Positions 1 to 11,036 of a DNA stretch of 64,000 bases are shown one piece after another. Positions within the stretch are counted from its first letter, which is position 1. Every line of letters starts with the position of its first letter. The stretch comes from Trifolium pratense. Its lineage: Eukaryota > Streptophyta > Magnoliopsida > Fabales > Fabaceae. The stretch covers positions 63,163,257 through 63,227,256 of the forward strand of contig NC_060060.1 in the NCBI RefSeq assembly GCF_020283565.1, written 5' to 3'. The notes beneath the pieces are model-generated. The model was not told the origin of the DNA. It worked only from the letters and a program-made list of their open reading frames with translations, and did no database searches. The position numbers were made by a program, and so were the translations under genes.

Positions 1-461
1 ATCAAAAGTCTAAAAGAAATTGAGTGGGAGAGTTCGGGAATGGAGAGATAGACAATCTCCCCTCTCCTTGCCACTCAAGAATCATGAATTCTAATCTCTT
101 ACCTTAAGCAAAGATGATGATCCAAGCCTTTCCTCTCCTCTCTTGCTCGTGATTCTCCTAGCCAAAACCCTAGCTTAGCTTTGCTCTTGCTCTTACTCAC
201 TCAAAACTCAAAGAAATGAATTGTGATACTATTCATGTGTTTGACTTGCTACTTATACTATTTTCCATTGTCATGAACCAAGCCCAAATGGCTTAGGCCC
301 AAATGGTCTCTCACGCCCATTAAGCCCAAAACAAGGTTCTCACGTCTAATAACTTACGCTCGGCTAAATAATTATTCGCCGCTCACTAAAATAATAAAAG
401 CCAATTAATAAATAAAATAACATTCAATAAAATATACGAATACGAAAAATGGGTCGTTACA
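1..461 (-). mobile_element. Partial LTR of a Tekay-like Ty3 element (C family)
   Basis: The reverse complement of this stretch matches the first ~450 bases of the LTR at 13210, with scattered substitutions and small indels. It starts with TGTAACGACCC at base 461 and runs off the left edge of the window. The splice-donor-like sequence found in the full LTR (AAG|GTAAGAG) is conserved here at about 96-106 on the minus strand. Athila pol lies directly upstream, so this is either the 5' LTR of an element outside the window or a solo LTR. The far-end TSD cannot be seen. Confidence 0.85.
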
Positions 462-2437
462 GCTACAGCTCCTGCAGCTAGATAATTTACCAAATATGCA
501 AACCAAGGAGTAAGGTGTTGCAACTGTAAAAGTTGCTCGTTGGGAAAATCAGCTTTAATGGGGAGAGGTTCTACAACCCTTTCTATCCTGCTCAGGTGGT
601 CTTCCACCAAGTTCTCAACTCTAATTTTATCTTTAATCTCCAAATCAAATTCTTGGAGCAACAACATCCACCGAATCAGTCTCGGTTTGACATCCAGCTT
701 TTTCAGTAAATACTTCATAGTTGCATGATCAATAAAAACAACAACCTTGGAACCTAACAAATACGATATAATTTATCAAGAGCGAACATAATATCTAAAA
801 GTTCTTTTTCAATGGTGGTGTAATTAGACTGTGCATAAAGTAAAGTCCTAGTAGCATAATAAACCACATCGGCTGCCTTGTCAAACCTTTGTGCAAGGAC
901 TGCCCCCACTGCATAATTGGATGCCTCACACATGATTTTAAAGGGGCGAGTCCAGTTAGGTGGCTGGATGATGGGAGTGGAAGTCAGCGCCATCTTTAAG
1001 CAGTCAAATGCCTTTTTGCATTTATCATCAAATGTGAAAGTTACATCCTTTTGCAACAAGTTTGACAAAGGAAGGGCAATCTTACTGAAGTCCTTAATAA
1101 AGCGCATGTAAAAACCTGCATGACCAAGAAAAGAACGAATCTCACTTACGCAAGATGGGTAAGGCAGATTAGAAGTTACATTAATTTTCGCAGGATCAAC
1201 TTCTATCCTCTTTGGAGAGATCACATGTCCTATAACTATGCCATGTTCAACCATAAAGCGACATTATTCATAATTTAGAACAAGGTTAGAATCAATGCAT
1301 CTTTTCAAAACTTTGTCCAAACTTTTTAGTAAGTCATCAAAAAAAGAACCATAAACAGTGAAATCATCCATAAAAACCTCTATGCAATTCTCATTAAAAT
1401 CAGAGAAAATAATATTCATACACCGTCGGAAAGTTCCAGGTACATTGCATAGGCCGAAAGTCATCCTCCTGTAAGCAAATGTGCCAAAGGGGCACGTGAA
1501 AATCGTCTTTTCTTGGTCTTCGGGTGCTATGTGAATATGAAAGTAACGTGAAAAACCATCAAGAAAACAATAGTGTAATTTACCTGCTAACCGTTCAAGT
1601 ATCTGGTCAATGAATGGCAAGGGAAAATAGTCCTTTTGGGAGGCTTGGTTAAGTCAATATAGTCTGTGCACACTATCCAACTATTTTGCACTCTAGTGGG
1701 GATAAGCTCATTGTTTTCATTCTTGACCATTGTGAGTCCAATTTTCTTGAGAACAACTCCTACAAGACTCACCCACTGGCTATCACAGATAGGGTAAATT
1801 TCCTCTCTTGTTCAGCATCAAGATTAGAGGAGATAATAGCAGGCAAATTTTACTCTATCCTAGATAGGCATATTTCAAGTTTGAATAGAGAGGTTTGAGC
1901 TCTAGGGTGGGTGGTTTCTCAATGAAGGGAAGAAGATGTCAACGTTTGCAATAGTGACTGTGTTGTCAGTGTTAGTGTCATTAGTAGCATGATTGTCATT
2001 AATTTTCAGCACATGCAGAGCACATTTCAATAGTAGCACAATCTTGACAAGTGAAAATGTCATCAAATCCAGCGATAAACGAAAAATAAGCAAGTAGCTC
2101 CAATGCAAAGACAAAGTGTTCTTCACGTAGGTGTTTCATAGCATCAAATAAGTTGAATTGAATGACACGTTTCCCAAACTTTGTAGAAAGTGTCCCTGCA
2201 TAGACATCAATTTTTGCTCTAGTGGTTCTCATGAAAGGTCTTCCTAGAATGAGGGTTCCTTGAGTTGAACTTGTTTCTCTTTGCATGTCGAGGACATAGA
2301 AATTTGCATGAAAGAGTAGATCATTGACTTTAACAAATACATTGATGAAAATACGTCATTCTATGTTTTGAGTAGCAACTTTATAGTATTTTAATAAGTT
2401 TTTAGGTATAATTACATAGTTTAGAGATGATTATAGC
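462..2437 (-). pseudogene. Decayed Athila-type Ty3/gypsy pol
   Basis: Read on the minus strand, right to left, this holds the end of a protease region (LILGRPFMRT and AKIDVYAGTL at about 2200-2260), then reverse transcriptase (RVQNSWIVCTDY near 1680, YCFLDGFSRYF near 1560, FMDDFTVYG near 1355), the RT-RNase H connection ([13 protein letters not shown] near 1130) and RNase H ([13 protein letters not shown] near 710). It ends where the LTR insertion begins. The catalytic YxDD-type motif reads FMDD, as is common in Ty3 elements. The frame is broken several times, including between 1254 and 1264 and near 1620, so no full protein is possible. The motif wording fits the Athila clade. Apparent ORFs that run below 462 are chimeras with LTR sequence. 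Confidence 0.85.
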
Positions 2438-2665
2438 CAGTGGCGTCTCCGAGTTTTTGGGGGTTCTGTGCGAAATATGAAAGTGGGCCTTTAATAAAAA
2501 AAACGTACCTTTTTTTTATAAAAAAATCATCATCGATTTAAATTGCAAATAACATAAAATTATAATCATTCTTGTAATTAACATAAAAAAGATTCATAGT
2601 CTAACAATAACAACAAAATACATTATAGTTACTTTGCTTATAAAAAAAAATTCTCGCTACTTAAA

Positions 2666-2920
2666 TCAACTCATTCTTGCTGCATTTTTTGAAGCAAATT
2701 CATCAATCAAGTCTTCATATTGTATGTCATCCAAGAGATTATTCTCAATTGCTATCAATGCTAAGCCGTTAAGTCTTTCTTGTAACATGGTAGACCGCAA
2801 GTAAGACTTCAACAACTTCAATTTTGAAAAGCTTCTTTCTGCAGAGGCAACTGTCACAGGAATAGTTAATAAAATTCTATATGCAATAATTATATTAGGA
2901 AAACAATTCATGCCTTTCAA
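2666..2920 (-). pseudogene. hAT transposase C-terminal dimerisation domain fragment
   Basis: The 84 residues include the pattern PVTVASAERSFSKLKLLK followed by LRSTMLQERLNGLALIAIE. This is the classic hAT C-terminal dimerisation region, in which SAERSFS and R-L are near invariant. It lacks the upstream catalytic domain. The stretch 2921-3043 carries degenerate sequence of the same protein in broken frames. Confidence 0.9.
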
Positions 2921-3043
2921 AAAAATTTAATATATCAATAGGCCCCATCTTTCCTCCAGGCAACATATTTCTTAGTAACCTTAACTCCACACATAGTTCT
3001 TTTCCAACAACATCAAACTGCTCATTATGTTTCAACCTTTCCT

Positions 3044-3775
3044 CTAAATTACTACAACAACATCATTCAACTTTTGACGCAACTCATACCAAGTAGTCAT
3101 ATTCTTAACATGTTCCATGCAAGTCTCATGCTCTTTCAGTCTTTGATTAACATGTATCCAATCACTAAAACCCTCATTTACTAATTGACCAATAGTAATC
3201 CCTCTTTTAAAAACTTTAACACAAAAGCAAAATACTCTATCAAGCTCTTTTGAATAAACAAGCCAATCTCTATCACATGTCTCTCCATTTGGCAAAACTC
3301 TAGTATACCAATTAGCTAAAAAGCGTCTAAAAAATTTATCCTTAGGACCCTTCACAATAGAACAATCTCTTTTAGGACCTTTTGTAACTAACAAATCTCG
3401 CATTCTAGAATCAAGAGAATCCCAAATAGTTGGATCAAATATATCATGACCAATATCATTCACATCAACATTTTCGGCACGAACAATTTCATTATCATCA
3501 TCAACATTTTCATTTTCAACATCAACACTTTCATTATCATCAACAACATTTTCAACATCAATATTATTATTAACATTTTCAGCATTTTCAATATTAACAG
3601 TTTGAACATCAACAATATCAGCATCAATATTTTCAACATTTTGTGGTTCTTTTATAATAAATTTTTCGAAAGCTCCTGATTGAGATTGAATTAATTTCTC
3701 AAGTCTTATCTTTTTCTTACGCTTTACATATCCACAATCATATTTCCTACCCTTAGGAAGTGACTTAGGAGGCAT
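3044..3775 (-). pseudogene. hAT transposase N-terminal (TTF-type zinc finger) fragment
   Basis: The 243-aa ORF opens with a basic start (MPPKSLPKGRKYD, then KRKKKIRLEKL). A long acidic Asn/Val/Asp-rich low-complexity tract follows (about residues 45-105, repeated E/N-V-D units), then a TTF-type zinc-finger region. That region has FDPTIWDSL, the R-DCSIVKGP segment, the WL-YS segment, CFCVKVFK and the F-DW-H-RLKEHE segment, with the closing H-x-C near 'HETCMEHVKNM'. This arrangement is typical of plant hAT proteins annotated as zinc finger MYM-type 1-like. It ends abruptly at the internal deletion. Confidence 0.85.
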
Positions 3776-4719
3776 TGAGGGAAAAAAAATAGAACCTGAA
3801 AATTCTCACTGTTCTGGATCGATTCCGCCCGCAACATTGAAATAGAACCAAATAGACAACATTGAAGTTGAACCGGTAAAAAAAGAACGTAATTAGCAAT
3901 TAAAACAATCCAAATAGAACAACACATTATCAAACCAAATAGGACAATAAACATTAAAACATTATCATGTTGAAACTAGGAATCTCCTCTCCACTTTATA
4001 GAAACAAAAGAACATCCCTATCAGTAATTAACTTTGGGAGAAAAAGAATGATGGGAATTGGGAATTGGGAAACACAATTAAAATAGCAAAATTGTGATTT
4101 TACATTGCAAATTTTAGAAACCCTAACTTGTAAAATTTAGTTTTTACCTTTGTTTCAACTTTAATGGAGTTTTTGAGAATAAAAGGAAGTAGGTTAAGTG
4201 GTTAACCGACGCCTGGTGATGGTGGCAGGAGGCAGGTCGACGCCGGCCTGGTGGTGAATTAATGGAGGCAGGTCGTAGGTTCTCGTTCGGTAACTGAGTT
4301 GTTATAGAACGCAGAAATACTGAAAGAATATGTCGCAAAACGCAAAAACGCAGGCTTCTATTGTCTGCTTTTTTTTTCCTTAGGAAAACATGTTGGGCTG
4401 GGCCTTATTGCCTTTACAACATTTTCTAACATACATAATTAATTTTTACACCCTCTAACTTACTAATACTACTACCCTATAAAAAAAATTGTGGCCCTCA
4501 TTTTTAAGAGACCTTGTGCCACGGCCCATGTCGCACATGCACCTAGGCCGCCCCTGATTATAGCTGGAGTTGATACAACACAAAGAATTTGAAGAAAATT
4601 AGAAAACAGAGCAAATTTCTAGAAATATTGGATCACCATCTATCAACATCATGGCATGCAGGGACGGATGTATATGTTAAGGCCTAGTGTGGCCATGGCC
4701 ACACCAAAATTTTCAAAAT

Positions 4720-4728
<9 letters not shown>

Positions 4729-4780
<52 letters not shown>
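4729..4780. repeat. (TA)n microsatellite
   Basis: About 50 bases of uninterrupted TA dinucleotides, followed by a short (GT)n run. Confidence 0.95.
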
Positions 4781-4787
<7 letters not shown>

Positions 4788-4790
<3 letters not shown>

Positions 4791-4920
4791 CCCATAAGTG
4801 TAGCTCAAATGGTAGCTACTAGGAACATTATTGTAGTGGTCAAGGTTCGACCCCGAATTCCACATTTCTTTACATTTAAATGTGTGAGTCTAGCCACTAG
4901 GCTACTTGACAAAAAAAAAT
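4788..4920 (+). mobile_element. tRNA-derived SINE-like unit, older copy
   Basis: An A-box-like segment (GTGTAGCTCAAATGGTAGC) and a B box (GGTTCGACCCC at about 4845) are spaced as in a tRNA-derived Pol III promoter. Downstream come CCACTAGGCTACTTGAC and a run of nine A. The 3' section resembles that of the unit at 5011. No clear target duplication is seen. Confidence 0.6.
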
Positions 4921-5009
4921 GTTTGTATGTATGTGTAGAGTTAAATATACTAGGCTACTTGACAAAAAAAATAAATATATGTTTGCATGTATGTGTAGAG
5001 TTAAATATG
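4896..5009. repeat. Tandem duplication of a SINE tail plus flank
   Basis: ACTAGGCTACTTGAC, an A-run and the following ATGTGTAGAGTTAAATAT occur twice, at about 4896-4948 and 4949-5009, with small differences. The second copy supplied the target for the SINE at 5011. Confidence 0.8.
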
Positions 5010-5010
5010 T

Positions 5011-5130
5011 TTTCTTCCCGTGAGCTTAACTCAGTTGGTTGAGTTGAGACATTGCATATATTATGCAAAAGCCGGGGTTCGAATCCAGAACACTCAACTT
5101 ATTCACTAGACTACTATAGACCCAAAAAAG
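5011..5130 (+). mobile_element. tRNA-derived SINE
   Basis: The body begins near TTCTTCCCGTGAGC. It has a good A box (GCTTAACTCAGTTGGTTGAG) and a B box (GGTTCGAATCC, about 5076-5086), and ends in an A-rich tail (CCCAAAAAAG). It is flanked by an exact 14-bp target duplication, AGAGTTAAATATGT, at 4997-5010 and 5131-5144. This is a retroposed element and not a working tRNA gene: the cloverleaf is not maintained and there is a tail. Confidence 0.85.
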
Positions 5131-5708
5131 AGAGTTAAATATGTGTTTGATCTCTATAAAATAGTGAAATTTTAAATTTAATTTTTATTAATTTTTTATC
5201 ATGCACTCAATTTTGATCTATACTGTTAAGAAAACTTATATTTTTGAATGCTTATTTTGTATGTATGTTTTAAAAAAAGTTCATCTAGAAAAATAGAACA
5301 CAAAATTTCCACTTGCATAAGTTTAATGTTAAATATGGTGAAGAAAATACTAAACTTTTAATATTCCCGGTCTCTATTTTTTTTTTTGTTTTTTTGGCTT
5401 TTTATTTTTCTCCCAAATTTTTTGTTTTTTTAAAAAGTAAGAGTAAAAATCTTTAAAAAAAAGAAGTAAGAGGAAAAATAACATAGCATTTCAATATTTA
5501 TTATTTCTTAATCTATATGTGAAACTCTAAAATGACAAAAAAATTGAAATATATAGAGTATATGTTTCATGCTTGAATTAAACATTGTAATTTAAAAAAT
5601 TTGAGGCTAATGAATTTTGGCCACACCAAAACAAATTCCTAGATCCGTCCCTGGTGACATGATTTTCACACAATCAAACGATGCCAAATGGAAGCGTTGG
5701 AAATAATA

Positions 5709-5789
<81 letters not shown>
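5709..5789. repeat. (TTA)n followed by (TA)n microsatellite
   Basis: About 34 bases of TTA repeats run directly into about 48 bases of TA repeats. Confidence 0.95.
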
Positions 5790-5795
<6 letters not shown>

Positions 5796-5919
5796 ACATT
5801 TTTATAATTTTGTATGTCTAGTTCTCTTTATTTTAGTGTAAACGATAAAGGAGCATATATCTATTTGAGAGAGTTTTGCATAAAAGTAAATAACAATAAA
5901 ATAAAGGACAATAATAATA

Positions 5920-6262
5920 GGCTTAACTACACATTTGGTCCCTTACGTTTATTTTAGGTTTCAATTTGGTCCCTTACGTTTAAAAAGTATCAATTTGGTC
6001 CCTTACGTTTATTTTAGGTTTCAAGTTAGTCTTTTCCGTCAATTTTGTCACATGTGGCAGTCAATTTGCACATGTGGACTGACATGTGGCACTTGGACAC
6101 ACTGACACGTGTACTGTTCAAACGGTGTTAGTGACAAAATTGACGGAAAGGACCAAATTGAAACCTAAAATAAACGTAAGGGACCAAATTGATACTTTTT
6201 AAACGTAAGGGACCAAATTGAAACCTAAAATAAACGTAAGGGACCAAATGTGTAGTTAAGCC
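5920..6262. mobile_element. Foldback MITE, Mutator-like
   Basis: The left end GGCTTAACTACACATTTGG is matched by its reverse complement at 6262. The two arms (about 5920-6050 and 6130-6262) are long and nearly perfect, and each contains internal repeats of GGTCCCTTACGTTTA. ATAATAATA lies on each side (5911-5919 and 6263-6271), a 9-bp duplication as expected for Mutator-like elements, although the sequence is simple enough for chance to contribute. There is no coding capacity. Confidence 0.8.
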
Positions 6263-6271
6263 ATAATAATA

Positions 6272-8458
6272 AAAGGGTGTGTGTGTCCACAGGGGGTGTG
6301 TGTGGTTAAGTGTTTTGAATCCCTCCTTTACTCCTAATTGGTAAGTGGCGTTATACTATACCTCATTATCAGTTATAAGCTACCAGATTAAGTTTCAGTA
6401 AAGTAAGCCTAGTATTACTAACTTACTTCTATTGAAATCTGTTTAGGTCGAACCAATTAAGCTATTATAGGTTTAGCCTTCGTTTTTTCGTGTCATTACC
6501 TTTAACAGGTTCAGCCTTGAAGGGGCGTCCTTACCTTTAGAAGTTCAAAATTTAACAAGTTCTCTAAGTCAGCTCTGTTGTTTTCTAACATCAGTGCAAA
6601 ATTTAACTACGTGCTAATCTTAATCCTGCCCTCATACCGTCAGATACTGAATTTAATGGTCTCATATTGGTAGGATGAAATGTATTTTTAGTCTGGCTTA
6701 TTAAGCTGTTGTCACGGGATCAGTTAATTTCCCTCTAGGTTCTTTCAATCAATGTGATCAATACCAAAGAATGAAGAATTCAAGCTAAGACAAATATAGA
6801 AAATAACGTAATAACAATTGAGCATAAACTTTATCGAATCAGGGTTACTGTTTACACCGATTTTTGGTAACGTAAACATAATTATCCATTGTTACTTTAA
6901 CACCTGGATAAAAGTCCTCCACTAACTGCATGATCCGATAAAAATCCTTTTTTTGAAGTGTTCGTTCAAGTCTCGGGATTTATGATGTAATTCATGTGTC
7001 TTTAAGAACAAAATCATTGTTCCTTTTAGTGTTAGAATCACATCCAACAAGTTTTAACAACAAGTTGTCTCACGACAACATAAAACAAAAAAGATACTCA
7101 AGTGAGTATTGAAAAGAAAGAAAAATAAAGAAGATGAAAAAGAATGCATAATTGCAAAAGAAAAAGGAAAATAAAGCAAGAACAAATCAATATTAAATTG
7201 CATGAAATGTAAAGGGTGGTTGGAATCCATTCTTATGCACTCCTTGAACCCGTTTGCTCCGTGGCGTGGGCATTGCAGAGTTTTTAGAAAATAAGATTCA
7301 ACCCTTTGTTCTTATTACAAACCGATATATATATATATATATAGACCTTGCAGGAAAAACTACCACTAAATCCTACGGTCTAAGTTAAAACAATAAATAA
7401 CTTCCAATGCCAAAACCATACACTTGGCATATTACAATATATATTAAAATAACTTCCAATTGCATGCTTGACGTGTGTCTTCAATACTGCCACATCCAAT
7501 TTTCTTTGGGAGATTCTATGGTGCAGTCCCACAATTGACTTATTTGATGAAGTTGCTGATGTGGTCCAATAAGGAAGTAATGTTGACTTAATCAGTGCCA
7601 GATAATATTATACAATGCACATCATTTGCTGTGTATCTCTATGTACCCTCATAGATCAAGTGACACGTGGCATAAAACTAGAAGAGATTAGAACATAAAA
7701 ATAATTATTTATTCAATAAAAAGGAAATAACAGAATATTAAAAAAAAATTGTACAACAATTTCATAGTCTCCTTCCTCTCATTATCTTTCCCACCACCGC
7801 TGCTCCTCCCTCTTTCTCTCATCGTCGCCGCCGATGCCACCTCCCGTCCGCTTCTGCAACTGGGTGTGATGGTTTTTTAACGAATAATTCTTTGTTTCTA
7901 AAATCCAGGTTATCAACACAAGTTTGATTATAATGAAGGCTAGTAACTTACATCTGAGTTTTATTTATTTATTTATTGGGTCTACAACTTCCTCGTTTAT
8001 CTTAAAACCAAGAATCTGTGTAACTCCAAAACCCATTTTTTGCCTCATAGTTGAAAAATTGACAAATACATTTTTCAGATTTATTGTTGTTCTTCAATGG
8101 AACGAACAAGGAGGTATTCACTTCGTCAAAACCTCAGCTTCTCTTCGATCTCGTTTTGGGAGTATTTGCCCCTTAAATTCAGATCTGGGAATTTTTGGGT
8201 AGGAAGGTTGAAGATGAAGATTGTTTGACTTTTTATTATTTGATTGAATTACAAATTAATTAATTATGTTTAATTGATTTATTAAAAGAATTAATAAAAA
8301 ATAAATAATATTTAAGTATCCCGTCAACATTTGTAGAAATTAATTTTATTTTTATTTATGCATAAAATTTCTAATTTATTTAATAATAGAAATGACAAGT
8401 GTAAATTAAAATAATTTAAAATGAAGTTAATGACTCAAAAATAATTAAAATAAATTAT
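6272..8458. other. AT-rich stretch with no recognised gene
   Basis: I see no supportable coding region. A short TA run lies at about 7324-7344. A GC-richer patch at about 7790-7865 (CACCACCGCTGCTCC, then GCCGCCGATGCC) resembles a plant gene 5' leader, but no ORF of merit follows. A segment TGTTTACACCGATTTTTGG near 6850 resembles the sequence at 9330 and may be an old LTR edge. The rest is unassigned. Confidence 0.5.
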
Positions 8459-9329
8459 AATTTGACTTAACATTATACTCCGGTTCAACCGAAGTATACT
8501 TTTCAATTAAATACTATGATTAATATGGCTTTAGTTGAATCGAAGTATAATTCTCATTTAAAGACTATGGATAATATTGCTTCAATTGAACCAGAATATA
8601 ATCTTCAAGTAAAATTATACATTATTTTTAAATATTAATTTATTTTTATAATTTTTTAGTCATTAACTTCAACCGGAGTATAATAATCATCGGTAAAAGA
8701 TTAAGGTTGATAGTGTTTCAGTTGAACCGTAGTATAATACAGTACTAAACAAAATTATACTTCCTCCGGACACAAATATAAGCAAAAATTGACTTTTTAG
8801 ATTCATTGAATAATTGATGTATTTGGATTATAATATAGTCCAAATACATTCATTATTCAATGAATCTAAAAAGTGAATTTTTGCTTATATTTATGTCCGG
8901 AGGGAGTATTTATTTTTAAATTATACTTTATTTATATATCTTTTAAGTCATTAACTTCAACCGAAGTATAATTTTGAATCAATGATCAGTGTTAAAAGTG
9001 CTTCAGTTGAACCGGAGTATAATTTTCATTCAAATACTATATTTAATAGTGTTTCAGTTGAACCGGAGTATAATTTTAAATAAAATTAAACTTTTTTTTA
9101 TAATTTTTAAGTCATTAATTTCAACCGGAGTATAACTATCAGTAAAAGACTAAAGTTAATAGTAATTCAGTTTGAGCCGTACTATAATTTTAAGTAAAAT
9201 TATACTTTATTTATATAATTTTTAAGTCATTAATTTCAATTAGAGGATAATCTTAAGTTAAAGATTAGTATTAATAGTGCTTCAGTTGAATCGCAGTATA
9301 CTATTTAATTTTAAATCTTACTTTATTTT
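8459..9329. repeat. Decayed tandem repeat field with palindromic core
   Basis: Diverged units contain GTCATTAACTTCAACCGGAG and, about 60 bp later, TTCAGTTGAACCGGAGTATA. The GTCATTAA anchor recurs near 8658, 8946, 9110 and 9225, with spacing of roughly 115-165 bp once the Stowaway insertion is subtracted. The core is close to self-complementary: a 25-bp imperfect palindrome around CTCCGGTTCAACCGAAG lies at 8472-8496. No protein is encoded. It may be a dying satellite or the inside of an unknown DNA transposon. Confidence 0.7.
8760..8906. mobile_element. Stowaway-type MITE
   Basis: A 147-bp foldback with ends CTTCCTCCGGACACAAATAT and, inverted, CTCCCTCCGGACATAAATAT. The arms pair along most of their length. 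It is flanked by TA on both sides (8758-8759 and 8907-8908), the Tc1/mariner target. It sits inside the tandem repeat field. Confidence 0.92.
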
Positions 9330-9604
9330 TGTTTACACTGAAATTTGGTAAACAACCGCTAGTTTAAGTATTTAAACTCGAGAGATCAAGTAGTAAATCT
9401 CAGGACAATTTTGTGTTTTGTTTGCTTAAGAAAATGTTTGAATGTTCGTCAAAAAGTTCAACAAACACTTAAGAATTAAATCTTGTGCAAATAATAAAGG
9501 AAAATGCTAATTCGAATCGCCTCGAAACAACAGTTTCATGAAAAAATATCAAGTAAAGCTAAGTAACATTGCTGGAAAGTAAATTGCATTGAATTAAAAG
9601 CAAT
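9330..9604. other. Left host segment of the Sirevirus A insertion
   Basis: This begins TGTTTACACTGAAATTTGG and ends with the target GCAAT at 9600-9604. The sequence resumes at 38626 with the same GCAAT, so 9330-9604 and 38631-40155 were contiguous before insertion. It has no ORF. It may be the start of an older LTR, but that is weakly supported. Confidence 0.5.
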
Positions 9605-9795
9605 TGAAGGTGTGAAAACACAAGAAGGGGGGGGGGGGGGTTGAATTGTGTTTTAGCTAAGTTAAAACTTTTTCAAAGTTCTTAACTTAACTACGTTAGC
9701 AGCGGATAAACACAAATAATAACAAGATAAAGAGAGAGAGAAAGCACACAAGCAATTTATACTGGTTCCTCTCACAAAACGAGAATAGTCCAGTC
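9605..9795 (-). mobile_element. Element A 3' LTR, distal part
   Basis: Matches 37512-37706 of the other LTR apart from a 3-bp indel, single substitutions and the length of a G run (14 here, 15 there). It is cut at 9795 by element B. The 5-mer CAGTC at 9791-9795 is repeated at 27240-27244. Confidence 0.95.
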
Positions 9796-9934
9796 TGTAA
9801 CGACCCAATTTTCATATTATTATTTTTATGTGTTAAAATATTTTATTTAACGTGGAATTTTAATTAAGTTAATAACTAGAGTTATTTACCGAGTACTTTA
9901 GTTATTAAGCGAGTAGAATGAGTTAACGTGTTAT

Positions 9935-10130
9935 TGGGCCAAGCCAAGTGGGCTTGAGGCCCAATGGGCCTTGTGTGTGTGAGGGGCGCCCATAAGGGCA
10001 TAGTGAGGGAAGAGAGAATTCATTTCTCATGTTTTTGTGTTCTTGAGAGAAAGGAAGAGGAGAGCTTCGGAGCTAGAGCAAGGGAGAGCTAGGGATTCGA
10101 GAGCTTCGTCGTGTTTTCTTCGAATCCAGG
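9935..10130 (+). promoter_or_regulatory. Putative LTR promoter, leader and splice donor (element B)
   Basis: A dense set of GGGCC/GGCCC motifs (TGGGCCAAGCC, GAGGCCCAATGGGCC) resembles plant site II promoter elements. It is followed by a purine-rich leader and CCAG|GTAAGAG, a near-consensus 5' splice site with GT at 10130-10131. LTRs C and D and the LTR at 1-461 keep the same order. The transcription start itself is not determined. Confidence 0.5.
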
Positions 10131-11036
10131 TAAGAGAGTAGATTTCATATTCGTGGGTGATCCGAGGAAGGGGAGAATGTCGATTTCTCCTCACCCGAAC
10201 TTCCTCCACCCCATTTTCGTTTTAGATTGGAATGGATTTTCTTGATGGAAATCGTTTCTAAGGTTCTTAATATGTTTAACATGCTTTTAACATGATTAAT
10301 GAACGAAAATAATGGTTAAAAACGAGTGTTCTAATGGATTAAACTCAAGAACTTTGTGTTCTTGAGAGTTTTGATGAAAAAGTGTCAATCTTTACTTTTT
10401 CGATGTTTATGACGTAGATCTGAGAAATGAACTGTCCTTTTGTGTTTAGATATGCTTGTTGCACTTGAATATGAACTTATTTGGGGTTTATAACATGAAA
10501 AATGGCTTATGTGAGAGTCTTGAGAGTTTAGAGTTTGAAATGAGAAATGTAGAAAATTGTTATCTATGAGGTCTGAACCTTTACGTGCAATTTTGACCTC
10601 TTTTCGTTGTGAACTGGTTTTAGTGGCCAACATAAAAGTTGTAGCCCTGTTTGTTAGCTTTCCAACGAGTATATGTGCGTCTCCATTGGACTTTCGTAGC
10701 CCAAGTTATGATCGTTGCAATGAGAGGCTGTCCAATAATTTCCGCCTGAAACGGCAGAGCAGTGAGCAGCCAGCCTTTCAGATGTTTTTCCGCCCCAGGC
10801 GTAAACATTTCCGCCTCAGGCGTAAAGTTCCGCCCCAGGCGTAAATATTTCCGCCCCGGGCGTAAATACTGCAGTTTGCACCAGTTTTTCATCTGCGATC
10901 TTCCTTTGCATGTAGTTCGAATCAGTGTCTTATTCTTACATGATTGTTGATGATTGTTGATGATTGTTAATGCTTGTTGATGCTTGTTGATGCTTATAAT
11001 GATTGTTAATCATGTATGAAGTATAAATGAAGTATA

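Larger units (their letters stand above)
2438..4556 (-). mobile_element. hAT transposon, internally deleted
   Basis: The ends are CAGTGGCGTCTCCGAG at 2438 and, in reverse complement, CAGGGGCGGCCTAGGTG at 4556. These are imperfect terminal inverted repeats of the hAT CAG-type. An exact 8-bp target site duplication, ATTATAGC, lies at 2430-2437 and 4557-4564, and 8 bp is the diagnostic length for hAT. Inside, on the minus strand, are the N-terminal and C-terminal parts of a hAT transposase with the catalytic middle missing. At 2119 bp it is a non-autonomous deletion derivative that would need another hAT source to move. Confidence 0.93.
4659..5653. mobile_element. Non-autonomous hAT-type element
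   Basis: Both ends read CAGGGACGGAT inward (4659 on the plus strand, 5653 on the minus strand), and both have a GTGGCC-rich subterminal region. The flanking 8-mers ATGGCATG (4651-4658) and GTGACATG (5654-5661) match at 6 of 8 positions and look like an aged 8-bp TSD. There is no transposase. The interior holds a (TA)n tract, two tRNA-like SINE units and a tandem duplication. The 128-aa ORF crossing the TA tract is not credible as a gene. Confidence 0.8.

Noticed and set aside
3446..3679. 77-aa Ile/Asn-rich plus-strand ORF
   Set aside because: It is the antisense of the low-complexity acidic tract of the hAT N-terminal fragment.
4656..5042. 128-aa plus-strand ORF
   Set aside because: It runs through a TA microsatellite (repeated Ile-Tyr) and SINE units; there is no coding signal.
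5018..5095. Possible tRNA gene
   Set aside because: A and B boxes are present, but the cloverleaf is not kept, and the unit has an A tail and a 14-bp target duplication, so it is a SINE.
7780..8202. GC-rich leader-like patch followed by a 92-aa ORF
   Set aside because: The ORF has no motif, starts in AT-rich DNA and shows no codon signal; I could not support a gene.
10557..10844. 95-aa ORF in LTR B (and its copy at 25623)
   Set aside because: It spans the CCGCCCCAGGCG repeat cluster inside an LTR; identity between copies reflects only recent insertion.
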